A stretch of DNA of 64,000 bases from Streptomyces caelestis (GTDB lineage: Bacteria > Actinomycetota > Actinomycetes > Streptomycetales > Streptomycetaceae). The DNA lies in contig NZ_LGCN01000251.1 in NCBI RefSeq assembly GCF_001279005.1, positions 124,001-188,000 of the forward strand. The letters are read 5' to 3'. A program made the position numbers and the translations under genes. Within the stretch, counting starts at the first letter, position 1. Every line of letters begins with the position of its first letter. Under the pieces are notes generated by a model that was given only the letters and a program-made list of their open reading frames with translations, was not told the DNA's origin and did not search any database. Shown one piece after another: positions 30,178-38,258 of the stretch.

Positions 30178-32003
30178 GCCCCTGCCTTCGCGACGCCGGT
30201 CGCGCCGTCGGGGAGCGGCTTGTCGTCCGGTACGTCGAGCTGTCCGGTGTCGTGGAACTCGAGCTGCTTCCTGCGGTCGGCGACCAGCCCTTCGGGGCGG
30301 AAGCGCATGAGGAGCATGAGCGCGATGCCGAAGAGGAGCAGCTGGTACTCCGCCATGAACTGGAGCTTGGCCGGGATCAGGTAGAGCAGTGCGGCGCCGA
30401 TGAGGGGACCGCTGATGGTGCCCATGCCGCCGAGGATCACGGCGGCGAGGAGGAAGGCCGAGTTCGGCGGCACGGAGCCAGCGAACTGGTACTGCTCGGG
30501 GGTGACGCTGTAGGACACGTGGGCCTGGACGGTGCCGGCGAGGCCGGCCAGGCAGGCGCCGAGGGCGAAGGCGAGGAGCTTGAGGCGGAAGCCGTTGATG
30601 CCCATGGCGGTGGCGGCGGTCTCGTCCTCGCGGATGGCGACCCAGGCGCGGCCGATGCGGGATTCCGCGGAGCGGCGGAAGACCATGACGACGACGGCCG
30701 TGAACAGCAGCATCAGCAGGTAGTAGTTGCCGGAGCGGGTGAGCTCGTGGCCGAGGACGTCGTGCGGCAATCCCAGGTTGAATCCGAAGATCTCCAGGTC
30801 GGGGATGTTCGGGATGCCGTTGGAGCCGTTGGTGACGTCGGGTCCGCTGTTGCCGTTGAGGTTGTTCATGGTGATGCGGAAGATCTCGCCGAAGCCGAGC
30901 GTCACGATGGCGAGGTAGTCGCCGCGCAGTCGCAGGGTCGGTGCGCCGATCACCACGCCGAAGATCAGCGAGGCGATGGCGCCGGTGAGGACGGCCGCCC
31001 AGAACGGGAAGTGCACGCCGATGCTCGACTGGGGGGAGCCGGAGACCAGGGCGGCGGCGTAGGCGCCGACGCCGAGGAAGGCGACGTATCCGAGGTCGAG
31101 GAGGCCGGCGAGGCCGACGACGACGTTGAGGCCCAGGGCGACCGTGGCGAAGATCAGGATGTTCGCGCCGATGAGGGCGAATTGGTCGTTGCTCTGGGTG
31201 AAGGGGAAGCAGATCGCGGCGGCGAAAGCGGCCGCGAGGGTGACGTTGCGGTGCTTGGCGGTGAGCGCCGAGAGCCGCTTGAGGAGCCCCGCGCGGATGA
31301 CGGCCGTGAAGCCGAACGCGGCGATGATCAGGAAGCCGATGAACAGTTCGGAGTACTCGGTGCCGATGCCGTACGCGAAGACGTACAGACCGGCGCCGAA
31401 GCCGGCGGCGATGACGAGGATCTCGGCCCAGGAGGGCAGGTCCTTGGCGCGGCCGGGCTCGGGGGCGGTGAGGGAGTGGCGGATCCGGCCCCACAGGCCC
31501 GGGTGCGGTTCATCGGCGTCGTACGGCTGGTCGGCGGGGAGGCCGAGGGCGCCGATGACGACGACGAGGGCGCCGATGCCGGAGACCCAGGCGCCGGGTT
31601 CGAGGTTGACGAGGCCGCCGAGCTCCTGGCTGATGGCGCCCATGGCGTAGCCGGTGGTGCCGAGGACGCCGAGGGCGCTCAGCAGGACGGGGCTGTTGGT
31701 GCCGCCGGGGGTGAGCCAGCCCAGTCCGCGGATGCCGTAGCCGGACAGGGCGAACAGCAGGGTGAGGAGAGAGCCGACGAGGGTGAGGACCTGCAGGCCG
31801 CCGGGGTAGCCGGTGACGGTGAGGTCGCCGGGGAACTCGTCGGTCCAGGTCCAGGCGAGGAAGGTGCCGACGAAGGCGACGGCGGAGCCGGCGACGGTGA
31901 TCGCGCGCGCCGCGGTGGGCGGCAGCGGGACGACCGGGGCGGCCGGTGCCGTGGCCGCCGTGGTGGTGGCGGTGGTGGGAGTCTTCGTGGTCATGGGTAT
32001 CAC
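30174..32003 (-). CDS. livM: Branched-chain amino-acid ABC transporter, permease LivM (N-terminally extended)
   Basis: A 609-residue permease. The LivM core starts near residue 285 (ATVALGLNVVVGLAGLLDLGY) and contains GDYLAIVTLGFGEI and the EAA-type loop ending in VAIREDETAATAMGIN. Ahead of it are about 280 residues with several additional hydrophobic helices and a Thr/Ala-rich N-terminus; typical LivM proteins have 300-420 residues. The GTG at 32003 overlaps the livH stop (GTGA); an ATG nine bases on is the alternative. With LivH it forms the membrane channel. Confidence 0.92.
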   Translation of the reverse strand: MIPMTTKTPTTATTTAATAPAAPVVPLPPTAARAITVAGSAVAFVGTFLAWTWTDEFPGDLTVTGYPGGLQVLTLVGSLLTLLFALSGYGIRGLGWLTPGGTNSPVLLSALGVLGTTGYAMGAISQELGGLVNLEPGAWVSGIGALVVVIGALGLPADQPYDADEPHPGLWGRIRHSLTAPEPGRAKDLPSWAEILVIAAGFGAGLYVFAYGIGTEYSELFIGFLIIAAFGFTAVIRAGLLKRLSALTAKHRNVTLAAAFAAAICFPFTQSNDQFALIGANILIFATVALGLNVVVGLAGLLDLGYVAFLGVGAYAAALVSGSPQSSIGVHFPFWAAVLTGAIASLIFGVVIGAPTLRLRGDYLAIVTLGFGEIFRITMNNLNGNSGPDVTNGSNGIPNIPDLEIFGFNLGLPHDVLGHELTRSGNYYLLMLLFTAVVVMVFRRSAESRIGRAWVAIREDETAATAMGINGFRLKLLAFALGACLAGLAGTVQAHVSYSVTPEQYQFAGSVPPNSAFLLAAVILGGMGTISGPLIGAALLYLIPAKLQFMAEYQLLLFGIALMLLMRFRPEGLVADRRKQLEFHDTGQLDVPDDKPLPDGATGVAKAGA

Positions 32004-32929
32004 GCCCGATCCGCGACGCGTTCGCCGAGCAGGCCTTGTGGCCGGAAGAGCAGGACGAGGATGAGCAGGGCGAAGGCCCAGACGTCCTTCCAGGCGCCGC
32101 CGCCGAAGAGGTCCATGCCGGGGACGTTGGCGATGTAGCCGGTGGCGAGGGCCTCGGCGACGCCGAGGACGATGCCGCCGAGCATGGCGCCGTAGATGTT
32201 GCCGATGCCGCCGAGGACGGCGGCGGTGAAGGCCTTGAGGCCCATCAGGAAGCCCATCCGGAAGCCGACCTGGCCGTTCTTGAGGCCGTAGGCGACGGCG
32301 GCGATCGCGGCGAACGCGGCGCCGATGGCGAACGCCATCACGATGATGCGGTCGGTGTTGACGCCCATCAGCTTGGCGGTGTCGGGGTCCTGGGCGGTGG
32401 CCTGCATGCCGCGCCCGGAGCGGGTCTTCGACACGAAGAGGCCGAGGGCGATCATGCACAGTGGGGCGGCGATGATGACGAAGAGGTCACCGCGCTGGAT
32501 CGTGGCGCCGAAGACGTCGAAGGGGGCGCCGTCGAACTGCGGGAAGGACCGGTCCTTCTTCGCCTCCGGGTACCACATCCACACGATCTGCTGGAGGACG
32601 ATGGACAGGCCGATGGCGGTGATCAGTGGGGCCAGTCGTGGTGCGCCGCGCAGGGGCCGGTAGGCGAAGCGTTCCGCTGCGGTGGCGAAGGCGACCGAGA
32701 CGATGACGCCGCCGAGGATCATGAGCGGGATGGCTGCGCCGAGGGCGAAGCCGTCGGGGAGTATGAGGAACACGGTGAGGGCCCCGAAGCCCCCGACCAT
32801 GAAGATCTCGCCGTGGGCGAAGTTGATGAGCTGGACGATGCCGTAGACCATCGTGTAGCCGATCGCGATGAGTCCGTACATCGCGCCGAGGATGAGTCCA
32901 TTGGCCAGCTGTTGCGGCAGTTCGTTCAC
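32000..32929 (-). CDS. livH: Branched-chain amino-acid ABC transporter, permease LivH
   Basis: A 309-residue permease with about eight hydrophobic helices. The first segment, GLILGAMYGLIAIGYTMVYG followed by QLINFAHGE, is the LivH hallmark; the cytoplasmic coupling region includes MQATAQDPDTAKLMGVNTD, and GGIGNIYGAMLGG is near the C-terminus. The GTG at 32929 is preceded by GGAGG. It lies 117 bases after the binding-protein gene in the same direction and its stop overlaps livM. Confidence 0.95.
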   Translation of the reverse strand: MNELPQQLANGLILGAMYGLIAIGYTMVYGIVQLINFAHGEIFMVGGFGALTVFLILPDGFALGAAIPLMILGGVIVSVAFATAAERFAYRPLRGAPRLAPLITAIGLSIVLQQIVWMWYPEAKKDRSFPQFDGAPFDVFGATIQRGDLFVIIAAPLCMIALGLFVSKTRSGRGMQATAQDPDTAKLMGVNTDRIIVMAFAIGAAFAAIAAVAYGLKNGQVGFRMGFLMGLKAFTAAVLGGIGNIYGAMLGGIVLGVAEALATGYIANVPGMDLFGGGAWKDVWAFALLILVLLFRPQGLLGERVADRA

Positions 32930-33046
32930 CGCAGGGCCTCCGTGGAGTGGTTCGGATATGGCGCCGCGCGGGAGCGCTGGTGGGCGCTCCCGCGCGGCCT
33001 GGGGTCAATGTGTGAGGGGAATGTCCTCCGGTGTGGGTCCCCTCGC

Positions 33047-34282
33047 TCAGTCCACCTTGGGCGAGGCGCTGTACTCGGGCGCCCACGCGTTGCCCTTGAC
33101 CTTGTAGGCGGTCATCAGGGTGTTGGTGGTGTCACCGAACTCGTCGAAGGAGATGGTGCCGGTGACGCCGTCGAACTTGACCTTGCTCATGGAGTCCAGG
33201 ACGACCTTGCGGGCGTCGGTCGGGACCTTGCCGTCGTTGCCGTCGACGGCCAGCTTGATGGCCTCGATGATCGACCAGGTGGCGTCGTAGGTGAGGCCGC
33301 CGTAGGCCTCGTACGTGTCCTCGAAGTTCTCGGCCTCGTAGTTCGCGATGAACTCCTTGGCGGAGGGGAGCTTTTCGACCGGCTTGCCCACGGAGGTGGC
33401 GAGGTCGCCCTCGGCCTTCTTGTTGAGCTTCGGGAACTCGCCGGAGTAGATGCCGTCGCCGCCCATCAGCGGGATGTTCTGGCCGCTGTCCTTGAGCTGC
33501 TGGCTCAGCGGGGCGGCGGCCGGGTACTCGCCGCCGTAGTAGAGGGCCTCGGCACCGGTCCTCTTGATCTTGGCGACGACGGCGTTGAAGTCGCGGTCCT
33601 CGGGGTTGATGTGGTCGGCGCCGACGATCTTGCCACCGAGCTTGGTGAAGTTCGTCCTGAAGGAGGCGGCCAGGCCCGCCCCGTAGGTCTTCTGGTCGTC
33701 GATCAGGTAGACCTTCTTCTTGCCGGCCTTGGTGTAGAGGTACTCGGCGGCGAAGGCACCCTGGATCTCGTCCGTGGTGGCGGTGCGGAAGAAGGTCTTG
33801 AACTGGCGGACCGAGTCGCCGGTCTTCCAGCCGTCGCCCTGGGTCAGCTCGGTGCCGGTGTTGGCCGGGGAGACCTGGACCAGGCCGGCGTCGTTGAACG
33901 GCTTCTGCATCTGCTGGGAGACGCTGGAGTTCAGCGGGCCCACGACGCCGAGGACGTCCTTGTTGCTGATGAACTTCTGGGCGTTCTGCTGGCCGACGGA
34001 GGGCTGCGCCTGGTCGTCGAGGGGCTCGAGCTCGAACTCGACTCCCTTGACGTACCCCTCCTTGTTGGCCGTCTTCACGGCGAGCTCGGCGGAGTTGCGC
34101 ATGCCGAGTCCGAGGGCCGACAGGTCGCCGGTCAGCGGGGCGTCGATGCCGATCACGACAGTGGTCTTGTCGCCGCCGCCACTGCCGTTGCTGCTGTCGT
34201 CGTCGCGCGACCCACATGCGGTGAGGGTGAGCGATCCCGCCGCGAGTGCGGCGGTGAGGGCGATGAGCGAACGTTGACGCAC
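33047..34282 (-). CDS. livK: Branched-chain amino-acid ABC transporter, substrate-binding lipoprotein
   Basis: A 411-residue extracytoplasmic solute-binding protein of the LivJ/LivK type that hands the amino acid to LivHM. The start is GTG 34282 with AGGA upstream; this gives a short basic signal, a hydrophobic stretch and lipobox LTAC with the lipidated Cys23. A Ser/Gly/Asp linker follows. Family motifs are VVIGIDAPLTGDLSALG, GVVGPLNSSVSQQM, and YLIDDQKTYGAGLA. It is the first gene of the liv operon and transcription probably starts in the long upstream region. Exact specificity among branched-chain or other amino acids is not readable. Confidence 0.94.
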   Translation of the reverse strand: MRQRSLIALTAALAAGSLTLTACGSRDDDSSNGSGGGDKTTVVIGIDAPLTGDLSALGLGMRNSAELAVKTANKEGYVKGVEFELEPLDDQAQPSVGQQNAQKFISNKDVLGVVGPLNSSVSQQMQKPFNDAGLVQVSPANTGTELTQGDGWKTGDSVRQFKTFFRTATTDEIQGAFAAEYLYTKAGKKKVYLIDDQKTYGAGLAASFRTNFTKLGGKIVGADHINPEDRDFNAVVAKIKRTGAEALYYGGEYPAAAPLSQQLKDSGQNIPLMGGDGIYSGEFPKLNKKAEGDLATSVGKPVEKLPSAKEFIANYEAENFEDTYEAYGGLTYDATWSIIEAIKLAVDGNDGKVPTDARKVVLDSMSKVKFDGVTGTISFDEFGDTTNTLMTAYKVKGNAWAPEYSASPKVD

Positions 34283-35225
34283 GATCCAGTCCTTTCCCCT
34301 GACGGCCGCTCCCTGATGGAAATGGCCGAGTCGAGCGCTGGGCCGACGTGACAATCGGGCTGGCGCGGTGACTGGCGGTGACTCTAAGCGCGTGGGGGGA
34401 ATGTGGAGGAGGGTCTGGCCAAGGCTGTGACTCTCTTGTTATGACACGACGTATTGCAGAGCGGTACTTCCTGGGGGGAACGGCGGAATTCTCGCCGTTT
34501 TGCCCTGTCCGGATGGTGAGAAACCGCAGGACCTGGCGCGGTGTGTTCAGGTGTATCGAGGGTTTTGGTAATGACTCGAACTCGTCGCTGGAGGCGGCTT
34601 GCGGGGCCCGTGGGGAGGGGTCCCGCCCCTGTGGTCCACAGGGGCGGGGCGGGGGCCGTATTGCGCGCGTATTACACAGAGTTACGCCGAGGAAAGGAGT
34701 TCCGGCGTTTCGGTGCTTTCTCTCATTTCGCCGCGGATGGGGTGACGGGAGGGGGCGCGTGAGGTATGGGGGGCGGAGGATGAATTCCGTGCAATGGCCA
34801 CCTAGAGAGGGGATTCCATGCCGGCCCGGATGGTGAATCTGAAGTTCCGCATTTTCCGTTCATGGGCGCTGGCCTGCGCGTTTTCATCAACCGCCGGGTG
34901 GAATCACGGTTACTGTGACGACCCGTCGGCCTGTCCGTCGGTCGGCCCGTCGCCGTAGCGTCGGCCGATGAGTCCCCAGGGTGTCCAACGGTCAGTCGGC
35001 TTCCGTGCTTCTCGGGCGCCCTGACGCTTCTTGACGGGACGTGCGACGTTCGTGGCGGTGCACGGAACGTCGTACCGTCGGTCGGCCGTCGCGAGGCACG
35101 TCACGAGCGCCGCCAGGAGGCGCGTCGGAGGGGCCCCTGCCGTTCCGCGCCCGCACGGCAGGGCGGCCCGCGCCCCTACGGCGACGGGGGTGCGGGGCGG
35201 ACGCTCCTGGCACCCCCGACGGCCG
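34283..35225. other. Long intergenic region upstream of the liv operon
   Basis: About 0.94 kb with no gene I can support. GC is lower than in flanking coding DNA between 34340 and 34910, as expected for promoters. A strong hairpin, CCCGCCCCTGT at 34622-34632 with ACAGGGGCGGG at 34638-34648, could be a terminator or RNA structure. One short open frame, 34818-34958 (46 codons, plus strand), has AGAGGGG before its ATG, but its protein resembles nothing I know. The minus-strand part next to livK must hold the operon's promoter. Confidence 0.6.
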
Positions 35226-35708
35226 TCAGCCCGCCGCCCGTTCCCCGTCGCCGGGCCGGACGTCCCGCAGCAGGCAGGTCAGCCGCGCGGTGCACACCCG
35301 CTTGTCCGCCTCGTCGGTGATGACGATCTCGTACGTCGCCGTGGACCGCCCCCGGTGCACCGGGGTGGCGACCCCGGTGACCAGGCCGGAGCGGACGCCG
35401 CGGTGATGCGTGCAGTTGAGGTCGACGCCGACGGCGATCCTGGAGCTGCCGCCGTGCAGCATCGACCCCACCGACCCCAGCGTCTCGGCCAGCACGGCGG
35501 AGGCGCCGCCGTGCAGCAGCCCGTACGGCTGGGTGTTGCCCTCCACCGGCATCGTCCCGACGACCCGCTCCGCCGACGCCTCCAGGATCTGCACGCCCAT
35601 CCGCGTGCCCAGGTGACCCGCCGAGAACAGCGCCGGCAGGTCCACACCGAGCGCGGCGTACTCGTCGACGACCTCCTGCGGGAACGTCACCTGCTGCTGC
35701 TCTCCCAT
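35226..35708 (-). CDS. PaaI-type hotdog-fold thioesterase
   Basis: A 160-residue thioesterase of the 4HBT/PaaI family, hydrolysing acyl-CoA, often aromatic-degradation intermediates. The hotdog helix motif is QPYGLLHGGASAVLAETLGS, with the HGG turn and a catalytic acidic residue (Glu in LAETLGS), followed by GVDLNCTHHRGVRSG. The ATG at 35708 has GAAGGAG upstream. It lies 51 bases after the FdhF/YdeP gene on the same strand. A perfect 16-base palindrome overlaps the YdeP stop in the intergenic gap and could control it. No other paa genes are present. Confidence 0.9.
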   Translation of the reverse strand: MGEQQQVTFPQEVVDEYAALGVDLPALFSAGHLGTRMGVQILEASAERVVGTMPVEGNTQPYGLLHGGASAVLAETLGSVGSMLHGGSSRIAVGVDLNCTHHRGVRSGLVTGVATPVHRGRSTATYEIVITDEADKRVCTARLTCLLRDVRPGDGERAAG

Positions 35709-35747
35709 GGGCCCGGCTCCTTCGTCGTGCGTCGGTACGGCTGTCTG

Positions 35748-35763
35748 CTGAGCGAACGCTCAG
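35748..35763. promoter_or_regulatory. Perfect 16-bp palindrome, possible TetR-family operator
   Basis: CTGAGCGAACGCTCAG is a perfect inverted repeat overlapping the YdeP stop codon, 40-55 bases upstream of the thioesterase ATG. TetR-family operators of this size and GAGCG/CGCTC type control acyl-CoA and aromatic-acid genes. No regulator gene is adjacent, so this is a candidate. A small hairpin is the alternative reading. Confidence 0.4.
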
Positions 35764-38039
35764 TCGGTCGCCGATTGTTCCAGACGCACCACGACGGACT
35801 TGCCGGCCGGGGTGTTGCTGGTGTCCGCGGTGGCGTCCAGCGGCACCAGGACGTTCGTCTCCGGGTAGTACGCCGCCGCACAGCCCCGCGCCGTCGGATA
35901 GCGCACGACGCGGAACCCGGGCGCCCTGCGCTCCACACCGTCCTTCCACTCGCCGACCAGATCGACGTAATCGCCGTCCGCGAGCCGCAGCTCCCGTGCG
36001 TCCTCGGGGTTGACCAGCACCACGCGGCGGCCGTTCCTGATGCCCCGGTAACGGTCGTCGAGACCGTAGATCGTGGTGTTGTACTGGTCGTGCGAGCGCA
36101 GCGTCTGCAGCAGCAGCCGCCCCTTCGGCAGCTCGGGGTACTCCACCGGCGCGGCGGTGAAGTTGGCCTTGCCGGTGGCGGTGGGGAAGCGACGCTCGTC
36201 GCGCGGGGCGTGGGGGAGGGCGAAGCCCCCGGGGCGGGCCACGCGCGCGTTGAAGTCCTCGAAGCCGGGGACCACCCGCGCGATGCGGTCGCGGATCGTC
36301 GCGTAGTCCTTCTCGAACTCCTCCCACGGCACCGTGTCGTCCTCGCCGAGGACGCGGCGGGCCAGCCGGCACACGATGGCCGGCTCCGACAGCAGCTGCC
36401 CGCTCGCCGGTTCCAGGCGCCCGCGCGAGGCGTGCACCATGCCCATGGAGTCCTCGACCGTCACGAACTGCTCGCCGCCGTCCTGCAGATCGCGCTCCGT
36501 GCGGCCGAGCGTCGGCAGGATCAGGGCGCGTGCGCCCGTGACGGTGTGCGAGCGGTTCAGCTTGGTCGACACGTGCACCGTCAGCCGGGCCCGGCGCATC
36601 GCGGCCTCGGTGACCTCCGTGTCGGGGGAGGCGGAGACGAAGTTGCCGCCCATGGCGAAGAAGACCTTCGCCTTCCCGTCGCGCAGGGCGCGGATGGCCC
36701 GTACGACGTCGAAGCCGTGCTCGCGCGGGGGCGCGAAGCCGAACTCCTTCCCCAGGGCGTCCAGGAACGCGGGCGCGGGCCGCTCGAAGATGCCCATGGT
36801 GCGGTCGCCCTGCACGTTGGAGTGACCGCGCACCGGGCACACGCCCGCACCGGGACGGCCGATGTCGCCGCGCAGCAGGAGGAAGTTGACGATCTCGCGG
36901 ATCATGGGCACGGAGTGCTTGTGCTGGGTGAGCCCCATCGCCCAGCACACGATGGTGCGCTTCGACGCGAGGACCATCCGCAGACACCGCTCGATGTCCC
37001 CGCGCGTGAGGCCGGTCGCGGTGAGCGTCTCGTCCCAGTCGGCGGCGCGCGCGGCCTCGGCGAACTCCTCGTAGCCGTGCGTGTGGTCGCGTACGAACTC
37101 CTCGTCGACCGCGCCGGGGGTGTCGAGGATCAGCTTGTTGAGGAGGCGGAAAAGGGCCTGGTCGCCGCCGAGGCGGATCTGCAGGAACAGATCGGTCAGG
37201 GCGGTGCCGGTGGTGAGTCCCTTGGCGGTCTGCGGGTTCTTGAAGCGCTCCAGGCCCGCCTCCGGCAGCGGGTTGACGCTGATGATCCGCGCACCGTTCG
37301 CCTTGGCCTTCTCCAGGGCGGACAGCATGCGCGGATGGTTGGTGCCGGGGTTCTGGCCGGCGACGATGATCAGGTCGGCCTGGTACAGGTCCTCCAGCAG
37401 GACGCTGCCCTTGCCGACGCCGATCGTCTCCGACAGGGCCGAGCCGGACGACTCGTGGCACATGTTGGAGCAGTCGGGCAGGTTGTTGGTGCCCAGCCGG
37501 CGGGCGAACAGCTGGTAGAGGAAGGCGGCCTCGTTGCTGGTGCGCCCGGAGGTGTAGAAGACGGCCTCGTCCGGGGAGGAGAGGGCGGCGATCTCCTCGG
37601 CGACGATGCCGAAGGCCCGCTCCCAGGTGACCGGCTCGTAGTGCTCGCCGCCCTCGGGCAGGTACATGGGGTGCGTCAGCCGGCCCTGCTGCCCCAGCCA
37701 GTAACCGCTGCGGTCGGACAGGTCGGCGACGGAGTGCGCGGCGAAGAACTCCGGGGTGACCCGGCGCAGGGTGGCCTCCTCGGCCACGGCCTTCGCCCCG
37801 TTCTCGCAGAACTCCGCGCGGTGCGGGTGCTCCGGCTCCGGCCAGGCGCACCCCGGGCAGTCGAAGCCGTTCTTCTGGTTCACGCCGAGCAGCGTCAGCG
37901 CCGTCCGCTTCACGCCCATCTGCCGCTGGGCCATGCGCAGGGTGTGCCCGACCGCCGGCAGCCCCGCGGCCGCGTGCTGCACCCCGCCGACCTGCGGCGC
38001 GTCCTGAACCGGATCCCCCTTGGGCGGTTTCGCTGCCAT
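35760..38039 (-). CDS. FdhF/YdeP family molybdopterin oxidoreductase
   Basis: A 759-residue molybdopterin-dependent oxidoreductase related to formate dehydrogenase alpha subunits. An N-terminal cysteine cluster, CPGCAWPEP and FCENGAK, replaces the classical FdhF iron-sulfur signature. Mo-cofactor segments include FYTSGRTSNEAAFLYQLFAR, SNMCHESSG, GQNPGTNHPRML and GVCPVRGHSNVQGDR; the C-terminal molydopterin dinucleotide domain starts near LLLQTLRSHDQYNT. AGGAG is six bases before the ATG at 38039. E. coli YdeP is linked to acid resistance. No partner electron-transfer subunit is adjacent, so the substrate and acceptor are unknown. Its promoter lies in the gap with polA. Confidence 0.93.
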   Translation of the reverse strand: MAAKPPKGDPVQDAPQVGGVQHAAAGLPAVGHTLRMAQRQMGVKRTALTLLGVNQKNGFDCPGCAWPEPEHPHRAEFCENGAKAVAEEATLRRVTPEFFAAHSVADLSDRSGYWLGQQGRLTHPMYLPEGGEHYEPVTWERAFGIVAEEIAALSSPDEAVFYTSGRTSNEAAFLYQLFARRLGTNNLPDCSNMCHESSGSALSETIGVGKGSVLLEDLYQADLIIVAGQNPGTNHPRMLSALEKAKANGARIISVNPLPEAGLERFKNPQTAKGLTTGTALTDLFLQIRLGGDQALFRLLNKLILDTPGAVDEEFVRDHTHGYEEFAEAARAADWDETLTATGLTRGDIERCLRMVLASKRTIVCWAMGLTQHKHSVPMIREIVNFLLLRGDIGRPGAGVCPVRGHSNVQGDRTMGIFERPAPAFLDALGKEFGFAPPREHGFDVVRAIRALRDGKAKVFFAMGGNFVSASPDTEVTEAAMRRARLTVHVSTKLNRSHTVTGARALILPTLGRTERDLQDGGEQFVTVEDSMGMVHASRGRLEPASGQLLSEPAIVCRLARRVLGEDDTVPWEEFEKDYATIRDRIARVVPGFEDFNARVARPGGFALPHAPRDERRFPTATGKANFTAAPVEYPELPKGRLLLQTLRSHDQYNTTIYGLDDRYRGIRNGRRVVLVNPEDARELRLADGDYVDLVGEWKDGVERRAPGFRVVRYPTARGCAAAYYPETNVLVPLDATADTSNTPAGKSVVVRLEQSATD

Positions 38040-38098
38040 CGCGCACTCCTGTTCCACATACACGTATGAGGTGGGCCCCCGATCCTGCCACGCCCTCA

Positions 38099-38175
38099 CA
38101 GCCCGTCCGGCGTTCGAGGACGAGGCCCGTTCAGGGCCGAAAGGGGGGTCCGGGGGCGCAGCCCCCAGGAACGGG
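38099..38175. repeat. Common Streptomyces intergenic repeat with nested hairpins
   Basis: The stretch combines GCCCGTCCGGCG, a GGCCC/GGGCC hairpin and GGGGGC-GCA-GCCCCC (38152-38166). From memory this pattern recurs in many Streptomyces intergenic regions, sometimes as transcript ends. Here it lies between the divergent YdeP and polA genes, so it is not an ordinary terminator for either. Confidence 0.55.
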
Positions 38176-38235
38176 AAGGGACGGGGCGGAGGGGGCGAAT
38201 CGACCCCGCGACCCGCGCCCGCCCTCCACTGTCGG

Positions 38236-38247
38236 TGCCACGTGGCA
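38236..38247. promoter_or_regulatory. 12-bp palindrome next to the polA start
   Basis: TGCCACGTGGCA is a perfect palindrome ending 11 bases before the polA GTG. Its right part, CACGTGGCAG, is repeated exactly at the GTG itself. It may be an operator or chance. Confidence 0.25.
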
Positions 38248-38258
38248 GGATCGGACAC

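Noticed and set aside
34378..34836. A 152-codon open frame in the region upstream of the liv operon
   Set aside because: No ribosome-binding site, mixed codon-position bias and no recognisable protein. Kept only as part of the intergenic description.
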